Positions 1 to 8,518 are shown, numbered from the stretch's first letter. The stretch: 64,000 nucleotides of DNA from Phaeobacter gallaeciensis (GCF_001678945.1 NZ_CP015124.1:1848501-1912500); one strand, 5' to 3'. Made by a program: numbers and translations. Notes: a model not told the origin generated them from the letters alone.

Positions 1-467
1 TCGGCCCGCTGATCAACGACAAGGCCGTTGAAAAGGTCGAGGCCCATCTGGCCGACGCGCAGGCCAAGGGCGCCGAGATCATTCTGGGCGGCACCCCGTC
101 CGAGCTGGGCGGCTCCTTCTTCCAGCCGACCATCGTGACCGGCGCCACCACGGATATGCAGTTCTCGACCGAGGAAACATTCGGCCCGCTGGCGCCGCTG
201 TTCAAATTCGAGGACGAGGACGAGGTCATCGCCATGGCCAATGACACCATCTTTGGCCTCGCATCCTATTTCTACGCCAAGGATCTGAGCCGGGTCTACA
301 AAGTGGCCGAGGCGCTGGAATACGGCATCGTCGGCGTCAACACCGGGATCATCTCGACCGAGGTCGCGCCCTTTGGCGGCGTCAAGCAGTCGGGCCTCGG
401 GCGCGAAGGCAGCCATCACGGCATCGAAGATTATCTGGAGATGAAGTACATCTGCATGTCGGTCTGA
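1..467 (+). CDS. gabD: NAD(P)-dependent succinate-semialdehyde dehydrogenase, C-terminal part
   Basis: The gene enters from the left edge and is open from base 3, so only about the last 154 residues are visible. They show the aldehyde dehydrogenase C-terminal landmarks: the EETFGPLAP segment, the NDTIFGLASYFYAKD stretch, and the end motif PFGGVKQSGLGREGSHHG with the EMKYICMSV tail. These are typical of GabD-type enzymes, which oxidise succinate semialdehyde to succinate in the cytoplasm. The catalytic Cys and Glu lie outside the window, so the exact substrate within the family is inferred from C-terminal similarity. It is convergent with the TetR gene that follows. Confidence 0.85.
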   Translation, partial: GPLINDKAVEKVEAHLADAQAKGAEIILGGTPSELGGSFFQPTIVTGATTDMQFSTEETFGPLAPLFKFEDEDEVIAMANDTIFGLASYFYAKDLSRVYKVAEALEYGIVGVNTGIISTEVAPFGGVKQSGLGREGSHHGIEDYLEMKYICMSV

Positions 468-491
468 TCCGGCACGCAAAGGATCAGAGCA

Positions 492-1127
492 TCAGGACTG
501 GGGTCCGTGACCGGCAAGGTCGCGGACCCTTTTTCGTATCTGCGCACGAAAAGCCTCGACCGCCCCTGCCTGCCCCGGAAGGCGAGGCAGAACCGGTTGC
601 GACATGGCGAAATAGCTAATCGCCCCCAGCAGATCGCAAACCGCTGCCAATGCGGCCGCGGGCGGCGCGGCGCGCCAGGCCGGTGCATCCTGCACCATGG
701 CCACCAGTTCCTGCAAAAAGGGCCGCAGGAACCAGCGTTCAGCGGGCTGGTCTTCCTGTCGGTCATCCAGCAGCTCCCGCAGGATCAGGCGGCTGTCGAC
801 AGGATTGAGCAGCCCCTCGCTCAGATAGGTTTCGAAAAACGTCTCAAGCCGCTGCTCCGGCGCGGCATCGGGGTTCTGCGCCTCCATCAGCATCAGCATC
901 ATGCGATCCGCTACCCCTTCCAGCACCCGCTCATACAGCGCGTCCTTGCTGCCGAAATGGTGCAAGAGAGCCTGTTTGGTCAGCCCCAGCTCATCCGCGA
1001 TATTGGCGATCGAGGCGCCGTGATAGCCCCGGTTCGCAAAAAGCTGCGTTGCGGCCAGAACGAATTCGTCCGGACGATTTGCGGATCGTGACGCAGGGCG
1101 GTCAGCGGGGCGAGAGGCAGGGGGCAT
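492..1127 (-). CDS. TetR family transcriptional regulator
   Basis: This 211-residue protein has the length and layout of a TetR repressor. The N-terminal helix-turn-helix lies at about residues 25-65 (GASIANIADELGLTKQALLHHFGSKDALYERVL), followed by a helical ligand-binding domain of low conservation. The first 20 residues are rich in Arg, Pro and Ser and probably disordered. The gene sits alone between gabD (convergent) and hsp20 (same strand, separated by a terminator), so its target is not evident from context; autoregulation is the usual behaviour of the family. The effector is unknown. Confidence 0.85.
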   Translation of the reverse strand: MPPASRPADRPASRSANRPDEFVLAATQLFANRGYHGASIANIADELGLTKQALLHHFGSKDALYERVLEGVADRMMLMLMEAQNPDAAPEQRLETFFETYLSEGLLNPVDSRLILRELLDDRQEDQPAERWFLRPFLQELVAMVQDAPAWRAAPPAAALAAVCDLLGAISYFAMSQPVLPRLPGQAGAVEAFRAQIRKRVRDLAGHGPQS

Positions 1128-1210
1128 GGCGGCTCCTTTCCAGCTTCTGATAGCAGAAAAGGACGGTCCCTACCATCCGGTCAGTTTCGACCGTGAGATG
1201 CGCCAAACGC

Positions 1211-1244
1211 AAAAGCCCCCGCGCCCGGCATCCGGACACGGGGG
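1211..1244 (-). terminator. Rho-independent terminator of hsp20
   Basis: Read on the minus strand, a 13-bp stem (CCCCCGTGTCCGG with CCGGGCGCGGGGG, two G-U pairs) with a 3-nt ATG loop is followed by CTTTTG. It lies about 75 bases past the hsp20 stop codon. Confidence 0.8.
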
Positions 1245-1317
1245 AAGGAAGGCCGCCACGGGTAGGACGGCGACCTCGGGGAGTTTCAAAGCAGGCAGAA
1301 CCCTGTGCGGGGAAGGA

Positions 1318-1782
1318 TCAGTTGACCTTCTGCGCTTCCAGTTCGGCGCGCTGCGGTGTGGCAGAGCTGATCTCGATCCGGCGCGGTTTCAGGGCCTCGG
1401 GCACTTCGCGCTGCAGGTCGATATGCAGCATGCCATCCGCATGGCTGGCGCCGGTGACGCGCACATGGTCGGCCAGTGTGAAACGGCGCTCGAACGCGCG
1501 GGTGGCGATGCCGCGGTGCAGGAAGGTCCGGTCCTCATCCGCTTCGGCCTTGCGGGCCGACACGACCAGGGCGTGCTCCTTCACCTCGACGCTGAGGTCG
1601 GCTTCGGAGAAACCGGCGACCGCAATCGAAATGCGATAGCTGTCGGCATCGGTCTTTTCAATATTGTAAGGGGGATAGCTGGGCTGGCTTACATCGTTGC
1701 TGAGAACCCGGTCCATCAGGTCCGCGATCTGGTCAAATCCCACGGTCGCACGGTGCAGCGGTGCAAAATCAAAGGTACGCAT
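1318..1782 (-). CDS. Small heat shock protein Hsp20 (alpha-crystallin family)
   Basis: A 154-residue protein with an alpha-crystallin domain at about residues 35-130. The N-terminal MRTFDFAPLHRATVGFDQIADL matches the usual start of alphaproteobacterial IbpA-like chaperones, with YNIEK and the AGFSEADLSVEV strand after it. The family are ATP-independent holdases that bind unfolding proteins in the cytoplasm. The frame stays open upstream, but the ATG at 1782 is chosen because an AGGA Shine-Dalgarno lies 8 bases before it. The 5' region carries an RpoH promoter and a probable ROSE thermosensor hairpin, so both transcription and translation appear heat controlled. Confidence 0.9.
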   Translation of the reverse strand: MRTFDFAPLHRATVGFDQIADLMDRVLSNDVSQPSYPPYNIEKTDADSYRISIAVAGFSEADLSVEVKEHALVVSARKAEADEDRTFLHRGIATRAFERRFTLADHVRVTGASHADGMLHIDLQREVPEALKPRRIEISSATPQRAELEAQKVN

Positions 1783-1790
1783 ATGTGTCA

Positions 1791-1807
1791 TCCTCATCAT
1801 TGAGCGA
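1791..1807 (-). promoter_or_regulatory. Probable ROSE-type RNA thermometer hairpin of hsp20
   Basis: On the minus-strand mRNA, UCGCUCA (1807-1801), loop AUGA (1800-1797) and UGAGGA (1796-1791) form a hairpin that hides the AGGA ribosome site. UCGCU fits the ROSE signature UYGCU: it pairs with AGGA leaving the G bulged. The predicted leader of about 100 nt also suits a ROSE element. Known: ROSE elements repress alphaproteobacterial small heat shock genes at low temperature. Inferred: function here. Confidence 0.55.
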
Positions 1808-1886
1808 TATGTACATTGCCCTCCCACGTCTGGGGCAGGGCGTTCATTTCCATCGGGCCCCGCTTGGCGGCGACCCGACACAATCG

Positions 1887-1914
1887 AGATAAGGACTGCA
1901 TCGTGGGTTTCAAG
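1887..1914 (-). promoter_or_regulatory. RpoH (sigma-32) heat-shock promoter of hsp20
   Basis: On the minus strand CTTG (1914-1911), 17 bases, then CTTATCT (1893-1887). This fits the alphaproteobacterial RpoH consensus CTTG-N17-CYTATNT exactly, and the -35 continues as CTTGAAA. It is placed about 100 bases before the hsp20 start. Confidence 0.75.
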
Positions 1915-1951
1915 AGGTTGGCAGGGCGCGGAAATATGCCCCGTCTGAGGC

Positions 1952-2761
1952 CTACTGACGGATGAATTTGGCGCCGCTGGTACGGCGGCCATCGCCGACC
2001 TGAACCCGGCCCACACCGGGCGGCATGCGGCTGCCGATATGGGTGCCGGTCAGCTGCGCCTGCAACAGATCCAGCCCCTCGCCCAGCGCCGCGCCAAGCG
2101 ACACCCGCTGGCCGTTCACCTCTGCCTTGGCCGAGACCACCGAGACGATGCGTGGTGTTTTCCCGTCAAAGGAAAACACCGGCGCTCCGGAGGAGCCGAA
2201 ATCCACATCGCAGGACATCACAAGAACCCCCTGCTGCTGTGCGGTGACGGCGCAGACCTCCTGCAGCGAGGGCGCTTCGGAGCGATCATGCGCATAAGAC
2301 ACCACGCCAATCCGGCTCCCCCTGCGCGGGCGCCGGTCGGTTTCGAACGGGATAACGGTGGTGTTGCGGATGGGGCGCTGCAGCTGCAACAGCGCGATAT
2401 CCTTGCGCACCCGCCCGGTCGATACCTCGCCATCATAGACATAGTCGGGGTGGATCACCGCCCGGCGCACCGAGCGATAGGCCGAGGCGCGGCCATTGCG
2501 CCAGCCGGCCAGAAACTCGATCGTCTCTGGGGCGATCCGCTGACCGGTCCGCCCATCAAACAGACAATGTGCTGCTGTCAGGACCAGATCCGGCGCGATG
2601 AGCGAGCCTGTGCAGAAGCCTTCACCATTGACATCGAGACGGCCAACCGCCTCCCAGGCGCGGCCCGCATCCGTGGTGTCGAGCCGCTGAAGTCGGCTGT
2701 CACCAGCCGCCACAAACGCGGGCAGCAGCGCCGCCAAAATCCCGAAAACCCAATGCCGCAC
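1952..2761 (-). CDS. Secreted trypsin-like serine protease
   Basis: About 269 residues of the S1 (chymotrypsin/trypsin) fold. The triad is readable: His in LTAAHCLF (about residue 65), Asp in RKDIALLQLQRP (about 121) and Ser in DFGSSGAPVFS (about 191). The last replaces the usual GDSGGP with GSSGAP. The N-terminus (RHWVFGILAALLPAFVAAG) is a signal peptide, so it should act in the periplasm or outside. Two GTG starts are possible, at 2779 and 2761; 2761 is preferred because AGGGAG lies 6 bases upstream. The substrate is unknown. It is followed on the same strand by hsp20 with its own promoter. Confidence 0.85.
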   Translation of the reverse strand: MRHWVFGILAALLPAFVAAGDSRLQRLDTTDAGRAWEAVGRLDVNGEGFCTGSLIAPDLVLTAAHCLFDGRTGQRIAPETIEFLAGWRNGRASAYRSVRRAVIHPDYVYDGEVSTGRVRKDIALLQLQRPIRNTTVIPFETDRRPRRGSRIGVVSYAHDRSEAPSLQEVCAVTAQQQGVLVMSCDVDFGSSGAPVFSFDGKTPRIVSVVSAKAEVNGQRVSLGAALGEGLDLLQAQLTGTHIGSRMPPGVGRVQVGDGRRTSGAKFIRQ

Positions 2762-2871
2762 GCATGTCTCCCTGCTCACCCTGCTTTCAGGATAGGTATC
2801 TGTTGGGGCGAAAATACGGCAAGGGCCGCGCTGAAACAGCCCGGCCCCGCAAAAAATTTACCACTGTGGGA

Positions 2872-4206
2872 TCAGCGCAGGATCGGCACCTGATCCTCAG
2901 CCGTGGCGGCATGCCCGTTCCCATCGGTCATCGCCGGCGGTTTCGGACCACCCGTGGCCCAGTCCAATAACTCAACCGTATGTACGATGGGCAACTTGGT
3001 GCCTGACCCAATCTGCATCATGCAGCCGATATTGCCAGCAGCGATCAGGTCGGGGTTCTTTGCCTCCAGCGTTTTCACCTTCCGCTCTTTCAACTGCCCC
3101 GAGATCTCGGGCTGCATCAGGTTGTAGGTCCCGGCCGACCCGCAGCACAGATGACTGTCGGCAGGCTCCACAACCTTGAAACCGGCGCGTTTCAGCAGCG
3201 TCTTGGGATGCGTCTTGATCTGCTGGCCGTGCTGCAGTGAGCAGGCCGCGTGATAGGCAACGGTCAGCCCCTTGTCGCCACCTTCGGGCAGGTCGAGTTG
3301 CATCAGCAGCTCGGAAATATCCATCGCCCGTTCCGATACCCGCGCCGCATCCGCCGCCAGCGCATCATTGCGGAACATATGGCCGTAGTCCTTCACCGTG
3401 GTGCCACATCCCGAGGTGTTGATGACGATGGCATCCAGCCCCTGTCCGTCGATCTCGGCACACCAGGCGCGGATGTTCTTGGCCGCGGTGGCGTGGCTTT
3501 CGTCCTCACGGCCCATGTGATGGGTCAGCGCCCCGCAGCAGCCCGCACCCTTTGCCACGACCACTTCGCAGCCCAGCCGGGTCAGCAGGCGAATGGTGGC
3601 ATCGTTGATATCGGTATTGAGCGCCTTTTGCGCGCAGCCGGTCATCAGCGCCACGCGCTTCTTGCGCGGCTCTGCGGGGGTGAAGCTTTGCGGATCATCG
3701 TTGCGGCTGACCGGCGGGATGTCCTTTGGCGCCATGTCCAGCATCGCCCGAAGCCGCGCATCGGGCACCAGCCCTTTGAAGGGACGCGCCAGTTTCGCAC
3801 CGAACAGCGCGAGGCGGAATCGGCCCGGATAGGGCAGAATCTGCGCCAGAACCCAGCGCAGGGCCCGGTCGGTAAAGGGGCGTTTGTAATTCTTGTCGAT
3901 ATAAGCGCGCGCGTGGTCAATCAGGTGCATGTAATGCACGCCCGACGGGCAGGTGGTCATGCAAGCCAGGCAGGAAAGGCAGCGGTCGATATGCTTGACC
4001 GTCTTTTCATCCGGCACGCGGTTGTTTTCCAGCATGTCCTTGATCAGGTAGATCCGCCCGCGCGGGCTGTCGAGCTCATCCCCCAGAACCTGATAGGTCG
4101 GACAGGTCGCGGTGCAAAATCCGCAATGCACGCAGGAACGCAGGATCTCGTTCGAGCGCTGAATGCCGGGATCCTTCAGTTGGTCTTCGGTAAATTCAGT
4201 CTGCAT
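2872..4206 (-). CDS. glcF: Glycolate oxidase iron-sulfur subunit GlcF
   Basis: A 444-residue protein with two 4Fe-4S motifs near the N-terminus (Cys25, 28, 31, 35 and Cys76, 79, 82, 86). The C-terminal half holds two CCG domains (CCGALTHH and CCGSAGTYN). This is the electron-transfer subunit that passes electrons from the flavin subunits GlcD and GlcE to the respiratory chain during glycolate to glyoxylate oxidation. It is the last gene of glcDEF and starts 3 bases after the glcE stop, so it is probably translationally coupled. No clear terminator follows. Confidence 0.95.
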   Translation of the reverse strand: MQTEFTEDQLKDPGIQRSNEILRSCVHCGFCTATCPTYQVLGDELDSPRGRIYLIKDMLENNRVPDEKTVKHIDRCLSCLACMTTCPSGVHYMHLIDHARAYIDKNYKRPFTDRALRWVLAQILPYPGRFRLALFGAKLARPFKGLVPDARLRAMLDMAPKDIPPVSRNDDPQSFTPAEPRKKRVALMTGCAQKALNTDINDATIRLLTRLGCEVVVAKGAGCCGALTHHMGREDESHATAAKNIRAWCAEIDGQGLDAIVINTSGCGTTVKDYGHMFRNDALAADAARVSERAMDISELLMQLDLPEGGDKGLTVAYHAACSLQHGQQIKTHPKTLLKRAGFKVVEPADSHLCCGSAGTYNLMQPEISGQLKERKVKTLEAKNPDLIAAGNIGCMMQIGSGTKLPIVHTVELLDWATGGPKPPAMTDGNGHAATAEDQVPILR

Positions 4207-4209
4207 GTC

Positions 4210-5334
4210 TTATCCCATCAGGCCAGGGTTCAGGATCCCGCGCGGATCGAACTGGTCGCGCAGCCCCTTGGACAGGGCCGCAAGAGGCGCCGGTTGCGGT
4301 TCGAACCGGCCAAGACGCGCAGCGATTTCGGCACTGGCGCGAACCAAGGTGGCATGGCCTGGAACTGGCTCCATTCCGGTGCCTGCGCCCGACATCTTTT
4401 TGCGCAGGTCGCTACCCTCGGGCATCAGCGCCCAGATCAGCCCGCCGCCCCAGTCGAGTTGCAAAGCCGTCGCGCCAAGGCGCGGCGCCAGCTCCACCGC
4501 ATCCGAGGGCTTCACGCTGATCCGCCAGACATCGCCATCGTGGCCGTGGAACGCTGCCACATCGCGGATGCTACGCCACAGATCCTCGTCCGCCTCGGCG
4601 CGGTGAGCAATGCCGTGCTCAGCCAGCCGCTTCACCAACGCATCACAGCGGTAGTCCACCGATTCCTCGAAGCCTTCGACGCGGATATGGGCGGTCATCG
4701 TGTCGGGATCATATGCGGCCCCGGTCACATCAAAGGGCGAGCCAAGCGCCGCGGACATCGCCCGCACCGCGCCCGGCAGATCCAGACCGCCGACCGAAAC
4801 GGTGGCCATCTGCGCCGCACGCGGCAGCACCTTGAAGGACACCTCGCTCAGCACTCCCAGCGTCCCTTGCGCGCCGGACATCAGCTTCACCAGATCATAG
4901 CCGGTGACGTTCTTCATCACCCGGCCGCCATTCTTGACGATCTGGCCGGTGCCATCGACGAAACGCACGCCCAGCAGGAAATCCCGCGCCGCGCCCGACT
5001 GAATGCGGCGCGGCCCCGAGATATTGGCAGCAAAGAGCGATCCGATTGTTGGCGTGCCGTCGGTGCCCAGAAGGGCGCGGTAGTCCGCCGGTTCAAAGGC
5101 AAGGCGCTGGTTCTCTGCCGCCAACAATTCCTTGATCTCGGCAACCGGGGTTCCGGCCTTGGCCACAAGGGTCAGCGCGCCGGGTTCATAAAGCTCAATC
5201 CCGCTGAGGGCAGAAAGGCTCAGGGTCTCCCCTTCCACCGCCATGCCACGGGTACCGCCGCCCTGGATGTTGAGGGGGCCCTTGGCCGCAGCGATCATCC
5301 CGGCCAGTTCGGCCTCGCTTTCGGGTCGCATCAT
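4210..5334 (-). CDS. glcE: Glycolate oxidase FAD-binding subunit GlcE
   Basis: About 374 residues. An N-terminal FAD-binding PCMH domain includes the GGGTRGM turn and the VVKNGGRVMKNVTGYDL-like region (IVKNGGRVMKNVTGYDLVKL). The protein is shorter than GlcD, as usual for GlcE. The start is taken at the first of two tandem ATGs (5334, 5331) behind GGAAAAG. A longer start at 5379 would overlap the glcD stop and is less likely. It acts with GlcD and GlcF in membrane-associated glycolate oxidation, which in marine bacteria uses algal glycolate. Confidence 0.92.
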   Translation of the reverse strand: MMRPESEAELAGMIAAAKGPLNIQGGGTRGMAVEGETLSLSALSGIELYEPGALTLVAKAGTPVAEIKELLAAENQRLAFEPADYRALLGTDGTPTIGSLFAANISGPRRIQSGAARDFLLGVRFVDGTGQIVKNGGRVMKNVTGYDLVKLMSGAQGTLGVLSEVSFKVLPRAAQMATVSVGGLDLPGAVRAMSAALGSPFDVTGAAYDPDTMTAHIRVEGFEESVDYRCDALVKRLAEHGIAHRAEADEDLWRSIRDVAAFHGHDGDVWRISVKPSDAVELAPRLGATALQLDWGGGLIWALMPEGSDLRKKMSGAGTGMEPVPGHATLVRASAEIAARLGRFEPQPAPLAALSKGLRDQFDPRGILNPGLMG

Positions 5335-5375
5335 GGTCTTTTCCAAACGTTCTGGAGAATCATTGAAGGCGGGGA

Positions 5376-6824
5376 TCATTCCGCCGCCAGCGCCGGAGTG
5401 CGGCGGCTTTCGGTTACCGACAGCGGGAAGACCTTGGCCGGGTTCAGCAGCCACTGCGGATCGAAGACATCCTTGACCTTCAGCTGGGCCTCCAGATCAT
5501 CGCCCGAGTACTGGTGCAGCATCAGATCGCGTTTTTCGATCCCGACGCCATGTTCGCCGGTCAGGCAGCCGCCGACTTCGACGCAGAGTTTCAGTACCTC
5601 GGCGCCGAATTCCTCGCAGAGTTCAAGGTCTCCGGGTTTATTGGCGTCGAACAGGATCAGCGGGTGCATGTTGCCATCGCCGGCGTGGAACACATTGGCC
5701 ACCGCCAGACCGAATTCCTTGCTCATCTCGCCGATGCGACGCAGCACGTAGGGCAAAGAGGACACCGGAATAGTCCCATCAAGGCACATGTAGTCGTTGA
5801 TCTGCCCCATGGCGCCAAAGGCGGATTTGCGGCCCAGCCAGATCCGCGCGGCCTCATCCGCATCAGTGGCTTCGCGCAGCTCGACCGGGTTGTGGGATTG
5901 GGCGATGTCTTTGATCACCTTCAGCTGCGCATCAATCTCGGCATCGCTGCCTTCGACCTCGATGATCAGCAGCGCCTCGCACATGGGGTAGCCCGCCTTG
6001 GCAAAGGCCTCGCAGGCCTCAATGCAGGGACGGTCCATGAACTCGATAGCAACGGGCAGCACGCCCGCCTTGATAATATCGCTGACGCAGGCGCCTGCCA
6101 CTTCGTTGCTGTCATAGCCGATCAGCACGGGACGGGCGCCTTCGGGCTTGTGCAGAATCCGCAGGGTCGCCTCGGTCACGACGCCAAGCTGCCCCTCGCT
6201 GCCGCAGATGACACCCAGCAGATCCAAGCCGCCCGCATCCAGATGCGCGCCGCCGATTTCGACCACGGTGCCATCCATCATCACCATGGTAACGCCCATC
6301 AGGTTGTTGGTTGTAACGCCATACTTCAGGCAATGCGCCCCGCCCGAGTTCATCGCGATATTGCCGGCAATGGCGCAGGCCAGCTGGCTCGACGGGTCGG
6401 GCGCGTAGAAGAAATCCTCCTCCTCCACCGCGCCGGATACGGAGAGGTTGGTGCGCCCGGTCTGCACCCGGATGATGCGGTTCTCGTAATCGGTCTCCAG
6501 CACGTCATTCATCCGTGCAACGCCCAGGATCACGCAATCCGCGGTTGGCAGGGCGCCCCCGGCCAGCGAGGTGCCCGACCCGCGCGGCACCACGGGCACG
6601 CCCTCTTCGTGGCAGATACGCAGGACCTCGGACACTTCAGCCGTGCTGCGCGGCAGCACCGCCAGCAGCGGCGGACATTTGTAAGCCGTCAGCGCATCAC
6701 ATTCGTAGGCTCGGGTCTCAGCCTCCTCCGTGATCAGGGCGTCTGCGGGCAAAACCTTTGCCAGACGCGCGGCCAGGTGGGCTTTGCGCGACAGGACTTT
6801 GGGATCCGGGGCTGGCATTTCCAT
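5376..6824 (-). CDS. glcD: Glycolate oxidase catalytic flavoprotein subunit GlcD
   Basis: 482 residues of the FAD-linked oxidase family. The PCMH FAD-binding part (VPRGSGTSLAGGALPT, ANSGGAHCLKYGVT-type region) precedes a C-terminal domain with NVFHAGDGNMHP and LTGEHGVGIEKRDLM, which bind substrate and flavin. It oxidises glycolate or D-lactate-like 2-hydroxy acids. The ATG at 6824 is chosen because AGAGGAG lies 8 bases upstream; the GTG at 6833 is too close to that site. First gene of glcDEF. A TTGGTAA inverted repeat just upstream is a likely operator. Confidence 0.95.
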   Translation of the reverse strand: MEMPAPDPKVLSRKAHLAARLAKVLPADALITEEAETRAYECDALTAYKCPPLLAVLPRSTAEVSEVLRICHEEGVPVVPRGSGTSLAGGALPTADCVILGVARMNDVLETDYENRIIRVQTGRTNLSVSGAVEEEDFFYAPDPSSQLACAIAGNIAMNSGGAHCLKYGVTTNNLMGVTMVMMDGTVVEIGGAHLDAGGLDLLGVICGSEGQLGVVTEATLRILHKPEGARPVLIGYDSNEVAGACVSDIIKAGVLPVAIEFMDRPCIEACEAFAKAGYPMCEALLIIEVEGSDAEIDAQLKVIKDIAQSHNPVELREATDADEAARIWLGRKSAFGAMGQINDYMCLDGTIPVSSLPYVLRRIGEMSKEFGLAVANVFHAGDGNMHPLILFDANKPGDLELCEEFGAEVLKLCVEVGGCLTGEHGVGIEKRDLMLHQYSGDDLEAQLKVKDVFDPQWLLNPAKVFPLSVTESRRTPALAAE

Positions 6825-6839
6825 GGCGGGCACTCCTCT

Positions 6840-6860
6840 TTGGTAAACTTATATTACCAA
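6840..6860 (-). promoter_or_regulatory. Inverted repeat upstream of glcD, possible FadR/GlcC-type operator
   Basis: Perfect 7-bp arms TTGGTAA (6840-6846) and TTACCAA (6854-6860) around an AT-rich 7-base spacer. It sits 15 bases before the glcD start, overlapping the likely promoter, and is between two divergent genes. The TGGT...ACCA arms resemble sites of FadR-subfamily GntR regulators such as GlcC and LldR, but no such regulator gene is adjacent. Confidence 0.45.
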
Positions 6861-6906
6861 TTCATGCCATCTGGCAAGGGACCAGTTGCTGGGCTAGGGT
6901 GGCGGC

Positions 6907-7641
6907 ATGATCTGGATTGACCGTATCGCCCTGTTTTCGACCCTGGATTTTGCCGCGCTAACGCTGATTGTCGCGGGCTGGATCTGGATCGGCTGGCGGA
7001 TCGAGAACCCGGCGGCTGGCAAGCCTTCGGTGTCCTACCTGATGGCGGATTTCCGGCGCGACTGGATGGTGCAGATGGTGACCCGCCAGCCGCGCATGTT
7101 CGACGCGCAGCTGATCAGCGGCCTGCGGCAAGGCACGACGTTCTTTGCCTCGGCCTCGATGATCGCAATGGGCGGCGGGTTGGCGCTGATCGGCAATACC
7201 GAACAGCTGGCCGGCGTTGCCGAGGATCTGATTCAGGACAGCGCGCCCGCCTTTGTCTGGGAGGTCAAGATCCTGACGGTTCTGCTGTTTCTGGCCAATG
7301 CCTTTTTGAAATATGTCTGGGCGCACCGGTTGTTCGGCTATTGTTCGGTACTGATGGCGGCGGTGCCCAATGATCCCGCTGAGCCACTGGCCCTGCCCCG
7401 CGCGGCGCAGGCGGCGGATCTGTCGATCACCGCAGCGCGCAGTTTCAACCGAGGCATGCGCTGCACCTATTTCGCGCTGGCCTCGGCTGCGTGGCTGGCG
7501 GGGGCGATCCCGCTGATCCTGGCCACGCTGATTACTTTGGCAGTGCTTTACCGGCGCGAATTCGCATCGCAGTCCCGCAGCGTGCTGTTGCGCATTCCGC
7601 CCGAGACGCGGAGACAGGATGCGGACGACACATCTTCGTGA
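6907..7641 (+). CDS. DUF599 family integral membrane protein
   Basis: 244 residues with about four hydrophobic segments (near residues 8-28, 75-97, 118-137 and 185-212). Conserved DUF599-like features include the NPAAGKPSVSYLMADFRRDWM loop after the first helix and the SFNRGMRCTYFALAS segment near the last helices. The family is conserved in proteobacteria but has no established function. It is divergent from glcD, and its 3' end overlaps the frame of the next small secreted protein, so the two may be cotranscribed. Confidence 0.8.
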   Translation: MIWIDRIALFSTLDFAALTLIVAGWIWIGWRIENPAAGKPSVSYLMADFRRDWMVQMVTRQPRMFDAQLISGLRQGTTFFASASMIAMGGGLALIGNTEQLAGVAEDLIQDSAPAFVWEVKILTVLLFLANAFLKYVWAHRLFGYCSVLMAAVPNDPAEPLALPRAAQAADLSITAARSFNRGMRCTYFALASAAWLAGAIPLILATLITLAVLYRREFASQSRSVLLRIPPETRRQDADDTSS

Positions 7642-7666
7642 TTCCGCACATCACCGCGACCGGACT

Positions 7667-8038
7667 ATGATGCACTTCATGAAACCTGCTCTGATCACCC
7701 TGCTTTGCGCGCTGAGCGCGGCCTCTCCCGCCCTCGCCGAGGCGCCCCGAATCGAAGGTGCAACCGCCCACCAGAACGGCAGCAGCTGGACGATCAGCGT
7801 GACGCTGTCCCATGCCGATACGGGATGGGAGCACTATGCCGATGGCTGGCGCGTGCTGGATGAGAATGGCCGCGAACTGGGCCTGCGGGTGTTGGCGCAT
7901 CCGCATGTGAACGAACAGCCCTTCACCCGCAGCCTGAGCGGCATCGCAATCCCGGAGGGCACCCGGCATATCAGCCTTCAGGCGCGCTGCATCGTGGATG
8001 GCTGGAGCGACGAAAGCTTTCGCCTGACCCTGCCCTGA
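7667..8038 (+). CDS. Small secreted hypothetical protein
   Basis: About 123 residues with a clear signal peptide (hydrophobic core KPALITLLCALSAASPALA, cleavage near AEAP). The mature part of about 95 residues has alternating beta-type sequence (TISVTLSHADTGWEHYADGWRVLDE) and ends in GWSDESFRLTLP. It resembles small roseobacter periplasmic proteins of unknown function. The start could be ATG 7667, 7670 or 7679, and no strong ribosome site distinguishes them. Downstream rlmH is convergent. Confidence 0.75.
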   Translation: MMHFMKPALITLLCALSAASPALAEAPRIEGATAHQNGSSWTISVTLSHADTGWEHYADGWRVLDENGRELGLRVLAHPHVNEQPFTRSLSGIAIPEGTRHISLQARCIVDGWSDESFRLTLP

Positions 8039-8047
8039 CCAACCCCA

Positions 8048-8518
8048 TCAGGTTCTGTGGTAAGGACTGCCGGACAGGATGGTTGCGGCGCGGTAGATCT
8101 GCTCGGCCAGCATCACCCTGACCAGCATATGCGGCCAGACCATCTTGCCAAATGAGATCGAAAAATCCGCCTCTGCGCGCAGGCTGGAATCGATGCCATC
8201 GGCGCCGCCAATGATCAGCGCCAGATCCTGCCGCCCACTGTCGCGCCAGTCTGCCATCTTGCCCGCAAAATCGGGCGAGGACAGCAGCTTGCCCCGTTCA
8301 TCCAGGGTGCAGATCAGCGCGCCCTTGGGCAAGGCCTTGCGCAGCAGATCCGCCTCGGCGGACATGCCAAGGTTCTTCTTGTCCTCGACCTCAACCACCC
8401 GCGCAGGGCCAAGGCCAAGGGCGCGGCCGGTGCGGTCGAACCGTGTCAGATAGTCATCGATCAGGGATTTTTCCGGGCCGGAGCGGAGCCGCCCGACCGC
8501 ACAGATATGTACACGCAT
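8048..8518 (-). CDS. rlmH: 23S rRNA (pseudouridine1915-N3)-methyltransferase RlmH
   Basis: 156 residues, the usual size of the SPOUT methyltransferase RlmH. Landmarks are the N-terminal MRVHICAVGRL, the SAM-binding knot segments LIIGGADGID and FGKMVWPHMLVRVMLAEQIYRA, and the C-terminal SPYHRT. It methylates pseudouridine 1915 in helix 69 of 23S rRNA on the 70S ribosome. It follows rsfS on the same strand, a very common pairing. The two genes are probably cotranscribed across the 107-base gap. Confidence 0.95.
   Translation of the reverse strand: MRVHICAVGRLRSGPEKSLIDDYLTRFDRTGRALGLGPARVVEVEDKKNLGMSAEADLLRKALPKGALICTLDERGKLLSSPDFAGKMADWRDSGRQDLALIIGGADGIDSSLRAEADFSISFGKMVWPHMLVRVMLAEQIYRAATILSGSPYHRT

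Noticed and set aside
2822..2871. Terminator after glcF
   Set aside because: A GGGCCG/CGGCCC pairing exists, but the run of Ts is on the wrong side for the minus-strand transcript.
3250..5751. 833-codon open frame on the plus strand
   Set aside because: It lies antisense to glcF, glcE and part of glcD, which have clear motifs; the frame is an effect of high GC third positions.
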